From NCBI RefSeq assembly GCF_001651865.1, contig NZ_LPUX01000067.1:186538-250537 (forward strand): a stretch of 64,000 bases of DNA, in the 5' to 3' direction. How positions within the stretch are numbered: the first letter of the stretch is position 1; each line of letters starts with the position of its first letter. The position numbers and the translations under genes were made by a program. This DNA comes from Sinorhizobium glycinis (lineage in GTDB: Bacteria; Pseudomonadota; Alphaproteobacteria; Rhizobiales; Rhizobiaceae). Below are positions 59,115 through 64,000 of the stretch, in pieces. Under the pieces are notes generated by a model. That model had not been told where the DNA came from. It ran no database searches and worked only from the letters and a program-made list of their open reading frames with translations.

Positions 59115-59903
59115 TCAGATCGTTCCGCCGAGCTCTTCCGACAGAGACTGCAGCTCCTTGCCGCCGGCCATGAGGTTCTGCAGCTCGTCGATACCGATCT
59201 CGTTCTTGGCATAGGTTCCAAGTGTCTTGCCGCGGTTGAGCACCGTGAAGCGATTGCCAACGGCATAGGCGTGACGAACGTTGTGGGTGATGAAGATCAC
59301 GCCGAGGCCCTTGGCCCGGACCTGGTTGATATACTTCAGCACCATCGACGTCTGGGCGACGCCCAGTGCGGATGTCGGTTCGTCGAGGATCAGCACCTTG
59401 GCGCCGAAATAAACTGCGCGGGCGATCGCCACACATTGCCGCTCACCGCCCGACAACGTGCCGACCGCCTGTTGCGGGTCGCGAACATCGATGCCGATCT
59501 TGTGCATCTCGTCGCGCGTGACGTTGTCGGCCTCATCCATGTCCATGCGCTTGAAGGGGCCGAAGCCGATCAAGGGTTCGCGACCCATGAAAAAGTTGCG
59601 GGTGACCGACATCAGCGGGATCATCGCGAGGTCCTGATAGACCGTGGCGATGCCGGCATCGAGTGCGTCGCGCGGGCCGGAAAACACCCGTGGCTGGCCG
59701 TCGACCAGGAAATCACCCGAGGTCGGCTTGTGCACGCCTGCAAGCGTGTTGATCAGGGTCGATTTGCCCGCGCCATTGTCACCGAGCAGGCAGAGAACCT
59801 CGTTGCGATTGACACTCATGGACACGCCGTTGAGGGCGATGACGGAGCCGAAATGCTTGACGAGGTTCCTGACCTCGACGAGGGGCGTCTGAGATGTGCT
59901 CAT
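59115..59903 (-). CDS. sugar/polyol ABC transporter ATP-binding protein
   Basis: This 262-residue single-domain ATPase has Walker [17 protein letters not shown] near residue 41, signature [16 protein letters not shown] near 145, and Walker [14 protein letters not shown]. RbsA and most CUT2 transporters have two fused domains, while a single domain is the FrcA-like layout. The ATG at 59903 overlaps the permease stop as TGATG. The longer frame to 59990 lies within the permease gene and is rejected. The start context confirms co-translation. Confidence 0.9.
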   Translation of the reverse strand: MSTSQTPLVEVRNLVKHFGSVIALNGVSMSVNRNEVLCLLGDNGAGKSTLINTLAGVHKPTSGDFLVDGQPRVFSGPRDALDAGIATVYQDLAMIPLMSVTRNFFMGREPLIGFGPFKRMDMDEADNVTRDEMHKIGIDVRDPQQAVGTLSGGERQCVAIARAVYFGAKVLILDEPTSALGVAQTSMVLKYINQVRAKGLGVIFITHNVRHAYAVGNRFTVLNRGKTLGTYAKNEIGIDELQNLMAGGKELQSLSEELGGTI

Positions 59904-61024
59904 CAGCGTTCTCCCGTGACGCGTTTGCGGATGACGTTGTTGAAGACGACGGCGGTCAGCAGCATGCCGCCGAGGAAAACGAGGTACCAATCCTGGTCGA
60001 TCGACGTGTAGGTCAGGCCGATTAGCACCATGCCGAAGACGATCGATCCAAAGAACGCGCCGATGGCGGAACCGTAGCCGCCGGTGAGCAAGCAGCCGCC
60101 GATGACAGCCGCGATAATCGCCTCAAATTCTTTCTGAAAGCCGCGGCGGGCGTCCGTCGAGCCGGCATCGAGCACGGTGAGGATGGCGACCAGCGTGGCG
60201 CAAAGGGCGGTGACGACGAAGAGCGTTGTTTTGACTCTCGCCACCGGCACACCCGACTTGCGCGCAGCGCGCGGATCGCCACCAGATGCGAAGATCCAGT
60301 TGCCGAAGCGCGATCTCAACAGAACCCAGGTGGCAAGGAGTGCGATGGCGATGAACCACAGGATCTCGACCGGAACGCCGGACACCCTCGGCGTGCCGTT
60401 CGGAAAGGTGTCGATGATGCCGACTTCCGCAAGCCAGGTGAACAGTCCGGGGAAGGCGTCTCCTGAGAACAGGGGAGCCAGCGGGCTGCCGGCCACTGCT
60501 TCCTTCATGCCGCGAAGCTGGGTCGCGCCGCCGCTTGCCCATTTCAGGCCGACCAGCGTCAGGCCGCGCAGGATGAAGAGGAAGGCCAGCGTCACGATGA
60601 AGGACGGAAGGCCGGTGCGCATGGTGAGCTGCGCGTTGGTGACGCCGATGAAAACGGCAAACGCGAGCGCCACGAGAATGGCGACGCTGAGCGGCATCTG
60701 CCAGACGACGAGCGCGGTGCCGAAGACGAGACCGGCAAATGCCACCATCGAGCCGATCGAAAGGTCGAACTCGCCGCCGATCATCAGAAGGGCTGCGCCG
60801 ATCGCCAGAATGCCGAGTTGGGCAGCCGGGGCCATAAAGTTCATCACACCCGCCAACGTGAACATGGCGGGATTGGCGGTGAGGAGGAAGAAGACGGTCA
60901 CGAGCACCAGACCGGCTACAGCGCCGAGTTCGGGACGCCGCAGAATGGCAGTCAATGTCGAAACCTTTTTCAGCCGCTCATCGGGTCCGACAGCAGACCC
61001 GTTCTGTTCGTTGGCTAGAGTCAT
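59903..61024 (-). CDS. sugar/polyol ABC transporter permease, CUT2 family
   Basis: The 373-residue permease has about nine or ten membrane helices. It includes [20 protein letters not shown], the CUT2 block [20 protein letters not shown], and [20 protein letters not shown]. The coupling region contains [20 protein letters not shown], followed by [20 protein letters not shown]. This is the RbsC/FrcC/IatP type. It is encoded between the binding protein and ATPase genes. Together they import a pentose, hexose or inositol-like substrate. Confidence 0.92.
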   Translation of the reverse strand: MTLANEQNGSAVGPDERLKKVSTLTAILRRPELGAVAGLVLVTVFFLLTANPAMFTLAGVMNFMAPAAQLGILAIGAALLMIGGEFDLSIGSMVAFAGLVFGTALVVWQMPLSVAILVALAFAVFIGVTNAQLTMRTGLPSFIVTLAFLFILRGLTLVGLKWASGGATQLRGMKEAVAGSPLAPLFSGDAFPGLFTWLAEVGIIDTFPNGTPRVSGVPVEILWFIAIALLATWVLLRSRFGNWIFASGGDPRAARKSGVPVARVKTTLFVVTALCATLVAILTVLDAGSTDARRGFQKEFEAIIAAVIGGCLLTGGYGSAIGAFFGSIVFGMVLIGLTYTSIDQDWYLVFLGGMLLTAVVFNNVIRKRVTGER

Positions 61025-61153
61025 GGTTCGTTCCTTAGATCTCGGTCGTTATGCGTACGCGCGACGACCGCCTGCGAACCGAAGTCTCGCGTCGGCCGAA
61101 TGCGCGGCAACAGAGGGCAGCCCCCGTCCGGGACGGGGGTTGCCAGCTCCGCC

Positions 61154-62104
61154 TTAGCGGATGCCCTGGGAGGATTTCTCGATCACCTGCGCGGCGGTGT
61201 CGGAGGTCACGAAGCTAGGACCAGAAGCCACGTTGCCGGCCGGGATCGTGCCGTAGCGCGCATTGAGCGCCAGGAACGTCACTGGCAGATATCCCTGTAG
61301 ATAAGGCTGCTGATCGACCGCGAACAGCGCCTTGCCGTCGGCCACCGACTGAAGGAAGCTCGCCGAAAGATCATAGGAGGCGACCTTCACCTTGTCGCCG
61401 ACACCCATCTTTTCCACGACCGCCACTGCCCGCTCGCCGACGAGCGGAGCCGAAAGGCCGAGTACGACATCGATCGACGGGTCGGACGTGAGAGCCGCCT
61501 GGATCTTCGATTCGATCTCGGCGGGATCGGAGCTCGTCGGCAGTACGGTGACATTGCCACCCTCGAAGCCCTGTTCCGTACCGGCACAACGCTGGTCGAG
61601 AGCAGCGTTGCCAACTTCCTGGTTGACGCAGAGGACGTGCTTGAGGCCGAGCGACTTCAACTTCTCGCCGACCTTGATACCAGCCGGCATCTCGTCTTGT
61701 CCGACATGCAGCTTGATGCCGAGTTTTTCGGCTGCGGAGATGCCGGAGTTCATCGATATGACCGGAATGCCGGCGGCGACGGCCTTCTCGATCGCCGGGC
61801 CAAGCGCATCCGGATCCGGGTTCGAAATGACTATGCCCGCGGGGTTCTGATTGACAGCAGCTTCGATGAGCTGTGCCATCGCTACCATGTCGAAGGTCTC
61901 CGGCGCGCGGTAATCGACCTGGACGTTGCTGTCCTTGCCGGCTTGCATGATGCCGTTCTTCACGATCGACCAGAACGGATCGGACGCCTGTCCGTGCGTC
62001 ACGGCGATGATGGTGGGCTCCTGAGCTTTTGCGCTCACGGCCGCCGAGGTGGCGACGCCGAATGCGACAGCGCCGAATGCCAGCTTCTTCAGAATAGATT
62101 TCAT
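61154..62104 (-). CDS. periplasmic sugar/polyol-binding protein
   Basis: The ATG at 62104 (GAGGAGGAGC upstream) opens a signal peptide (LKKLAFGAVAFGVATSAAVS-AKA). The mature part is a ribose-type binding protein: TIIAVTHGQASDPFWSIVKN, GIVISNPDPDALGPAIEKAV, IPVISMNSG, HVGQDEMPAG, DVVLGLSAPLVGERA and FAVDQQPYLQGYLPVTF. These are family 4 (RbsB-like) landmarks. Context favours an inositol or related polyol. It is the first gene of the operon, transcribed from the operator region at 62154-62196. Confidence 0.9.
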   Translation of the reverse strand: MKSILKKLAFGAVAFGVATSAAVSAKAQEPTIIAVTHGQASDPFWSIVKNGIMQAGKDSNVQVDYRAPETFDMVAMAQLIEAAVNQNPAGIVISNPDPDALGPAIEKAVAAGIPVISMNSGISAAEKLGIKLHVGQDEMPAGIKVGEKLKSLGLKHVLCVNQEVGNAALDQRCAGTEQGFEGGNVTVLPTSSDPAEIESKIQAALTSDPSIDVVLGLSAPLVGERAVAVVEKMGVGDKVKVASYDLSASFLQSVADGKALFAVDQQPYLQGYLPVTFLALNARYGTIPAGNVASGPSFVTSDTAAQVIEKSSQGIR

Positions 62105-62153
62105 TTGCTCCTCCTCAATTCGCCGTCCACTCCACTGGATGGCGAGAAAAACG

Positions 62154-62196
62154 AATGCTACCGGGTGCATTTCTGTTTGCTACCGGGTGCAAACAG
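62154..62196. promoter_or_regulatory. tandem LacI operators
   Basis: Two copies of TGCTACCGGGTGCA occur 22 bp apart, centred near 62162 and 62184. Each is a palindrome around CCGG. The second is flanked by perfect arms CTGTTTGC (62173-62180) and GCAAACAG (62189-62196), the first by AATGC/GCATT. Spacing of two helical turns suits cooperative binding by the LacI protein encoded alongside. They lie 50-92 bp before the binding protein ATG. Confidence 0.75.
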
Positions 62197-62251
62197 GTGC
62201 ATGTTATCCTCGGATGCCGTAAAAGCAAGCATTCATTTCATCCGAATCAAA

Positions 62252-62273
62252 AAATGGAATGTCCGTTCCATTT
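62252..62273. promoter_or_regulatory. palindrome next to the lacI start
   Basis: AAATGGAA (62252-62259) and its complement TTCCATTT (62266-62273) enclose TGTCCG. It lies 12 bp before the lacI ATG and overlaps the ribosome site region, suggesting autoregulation or a second regulator. Its sequence differs from the CCGG-centred operators upstream. Confidence 0.6.
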
Positions 62274-62285
62274 GCAGGAGGTTCT

Positions 62286-63281
62286 ATGCGCAAGCGGGCG
62301 ACAGCGAGGGAAGTGGCGGAGGCCGCGGGTGTCTCGAAGTGGACGGTCATACGGGCTTTCACTCCGGGCGCATCGATCGCGGAGGAAAGCAAACGCAAGG
62401 TCCTCGAGGCGGCCGCGGCGCTCAACTATACCCCGAACCTGCTTGCACGCAGCCTCGCGACCAACTCCACCAATCAGGTGGCAGTGTTCGTCGATGATTT
62501 CGCCAATCCTCAGAAATTGCCGTTCCTGGAGACATTGACCGAACGGCTGCAGGCCGAGGAGCTGGTCGCCGTGCTGATCAATATCAACACGCACTTCGAC
62601 CATGTGCACGCATTGCTTCACGCTGACCAGCGCCAGGTCGATGCCGTCATCCTGTTCGGAACGGCGTTTCGCAGCGAGACACTGAGCGATCTGCAATTGG
62701 GCCGGGGGACGCCACCCATGTTCGTGCTGGCGAGAGACAGTCAGATCGAAGGCGTGCCGGCGGTCACATGCGATGCCGAACTGGCGCTGCGGGAGATCGT
62801 CGATCATCTCTTCGAAAGAGGATACCGGCGTCCCGGCTTTATGACGGGTGCGACCGTCCTGTCGACGGCGCTGAGACGTCGGCAACATTTCGTCGATTTC
62901 TGGAAAGAGAAGGGTGTGGATGGCGTCTCGGTGTTCTCGGCCGAGAAATACAGCGCCGATGCCGGGGCCGAAGCCGTCCGCAGCTATCTCAAGCAGACCG
63001 ACCCCGCGGACCGAGTCGACGTCCTGATGTGCGAAAACGACATCCTGGCGCTCGGCGCGATGGATGAAATCCGCGGCCGTTTTGGTTTGCGGGTCCCGGA
63101 AGACATGGCGGTCGTCGGCTTCGACAATTACGAGCTCTGCGGATCGTCGGCCTACAGCCTCACCACATACGAGCAGCCGCGGCAGGAAATGGTTGAGGTG
63201 ATCGTCGGGATGGTCACGGGACAGCTGGAGCCCGAGACCGTGACACTGCCGGGCGCTCTTATCGTGCGTCAGTCCACATGA
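62286..63281 (+). CDS. LacI family regulator of the polyol locus
   Basis: The ATG at 62286 follows AGGAGG. The 331-residue protein has a LacI helix-turn-helix (ATAREVAEAAGVSKWTVIRA, FTPGASIAEESKRKVLEAAA) and hinge (LNYTPNLLARSLATNSTNQV). A periplasmic-binding-protein-like effector domain follows with VDDFANPQKLPFLETLTERL, DAVILFGTAFRSETLS, HLFERGYRRPGFM, DVLMCENDILALGAMD and VVGFDNYELC. It diverges from the transporter operon and precedes iolE. It probably represses both until an inducer binds. Confidence 0.92.
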   Translation: MRKRATAREVAEAAGVSKWTVIRAFTPGASIAEESKRKVLEAAAALNYTPNLLARSLATNSTNQVAVFVDDFANPQKLPFLETLTERLQAEELVAVLININTHFDHVHALLHADQRQVDAVILFGTAFRSETLSDLQLGRGTPPMFVLARDSQIEGVPAVTCDAELALREIVDHLFERGYRRPGFMTGATVLSTALRRRQHFVDFWKEKGVDGVSVFSAEKYSADAGAEAVRSYLKQTDPADRVDVLMCENDILALGAMDEIRGRFGLRVPEDMAVVGFDNYELCGSSAYSLTTYEQPRQEMVEVIVGMVTGQLEPETVTLPGALIVRQST

Positions 63282-63363
63282 GCTGCCGTCATTGGCGAGA
63301 CCGTCATCTCTTGGGCACGGCGAACGCGCTGCCGCTCAAAGAAATCTACCATCCGGAGAACAA

Positions 63364-64000
63364 CATGATCCCCCAGAAAGCCATCACTTTGCCCGCCGGC
63401 GTGCGTCTTGCCGTCAGTCCGCTGTCATGGGCCAACGACGTGCTTGAGGACCTTGGCGCCGACATCTCGCTCGAGACATGCCTGAGCGACGCAGCCGAGA
63501 CCGGTTACCAAGGCGTCGAACTCGGACGGAAATTCCCACGAGATGCCGCAACATTGCGACCGCTTCTTGCAAGCCATGGCCTCGCCTTGGCGTCCGGCTG
63601 GCATTCGGGAGAACTGGCTGAACGCGGCGTCGGCGAAGAAATGAAAGCCGTTGCCCGCCATGCCGAACTTCTGCGCGAGATGGAGTGCAAGGTCATGGTC
63701 TATGGCGAGGTCGCGATGATGACACCAGGATCGCCGCTCGATGCACCGATGTCTGAGCGGTTGACCATGCCGAAGACGGAGGTAGTCGCCTATGCCGCCC
63801 GGCTCACCGAGTTCGCCAAGCGTCTGGCGGGCGAGTACGATCTCAAACTTGCCTATCACCATCACCTGATGATGGTGGCAGAGACATTCGATGAGATTTC
63901 GGACATTTTTGGCAGAACGGGGGAGGAAGCCGGCCTGCTTCTCGACACTGGACATGCTGTCGCCGGCGGCTTTGATTATACCCGCTTGATCGAGCGCTTC
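63364..64000 (+). CDS. iolE: IolE-type inosose dehydratase, 5' part
   Basis: A frame from the ATG at 63364 (CGGAGAA upstream) stays open to the window edge (212 codons). It reads RLAVSPLSWANDVLEDLGAD, TGYQGVELGRKFPRDAATLR, CKVMVYGEVAMM, LKLAYHHHLMMVAETFDEIS and GLLLDTGHAVAGG. These are the landmarks of IolE, the TIM-barrel enzyme dehydrating scyllo-inosose. The Glu, Asp and His of the metal site are present as far as visible. The gene follows lacI by 82 bp and probably begins an inositol catabolic operon outside the window. Confidence 0.88.

Noticed and set aside
1-64000. CRISPR arrays, tRNA or rRNA genes, repABC replication genes
   Set aside because: I looked for regular direct repeats, cloverleaf arms and RepA/RepC motifs while reading and found none. 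A formal scan with dedicated tools would be needed to exclude short or divergent examples.

Overview
This window looks like part of an accessory replicon (large plasmid or chromid) of a Rhizobiaceae bacterium, most likely the Sinorhizobium/Ensifer or Rhizobium lineage. The reasons are a plasmid-type Ku/Ku/LigD cluster, RcgA/RcgR-like conjugation proteins, a complete VirB/VirD4 type IV secretion system of rhizobial type, HWE-family histidine kinases, general-stress (EcfG/RpoE2-type) promoters, inositol-type catabolic genes, and many insertion-sequence remnants. No rRNA, tRNA, CRISPR array, repABC module or relaxase gene was seen.

Layout. 0-2.4 kb: small uncharacterised plasmid genes on the minus strand, behind a structured GC-rich leader. 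2.8-9.3 kb: a broken XRE regulator, a small conserved gene, a non-homologous end-joining cluster (two Ku proteins and a ligase-polymerase LigD), then an MFS exporter with its TetR regulator and a palindromic operator. 9.5-17.3 kb: an ISNCY-type element, a small gene divergent from an rcgA-rcgR-like pair, and a collapsed Tn3-family transposon. 17.7-30.8 kb: a stress and signalling region holding cyclopropane-fatty-acid synthase, two PAS kinases, response regulators, a Tat-exported truncated haemoglobin, an AI-2E-type permease, CsbD, PRC-barrel, BON-like and DUF883-like proteins, CorA and several tiny proteins. Several of these genes have a GGAAC-N16/17-CGTT promoter.

31-48.2 kb: the conjugation or secretion block. 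A second copy of the structured leader precedes a small gene that is a paralogue of one next to rcgA. A minus-strand operon of six secreted or membrane proteins, three with a decayed staphylococcal-nuclease-like fold, diverges from a full virB1-2-3-4-(second transglycosylase)-5-7-6-8-9-10-11-virD4 operon. A frameshifted IS1182 element lies 25 bp after virD4. 49.9-57.2 kb: a zone of broken genes (ketoacyl synthase lacking its catalytic Cys, frameshifted thiolase, PAS kinase cut and joined to an msrA tail, hydrolase-OsmC fusion with an internal deletion, cytochrome c with a shifted end, truncated RpiR regulator), plus an intact TetR and an intact compact integrase. 57.2-64 kb: an intact inositol or polyol uptake and catabolism locus (ABC transporter, Hyi-like isomerase, Gfo/Idh/MocA dehydrogenase) diverging from a LacI regulator that is followed by iolE, with clear tandem operators.

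The most unusual observation is the pair of roughly 200-nt leaders at 2132-2365 and 31066-31258. They share hairpin order, spacing and orientation relative to the downstream gene, and their stems differ by compensating changes, as expected for a structured RNA. All calls were made by reading the sequence. Family names rest on recognised motifs, not on searches.
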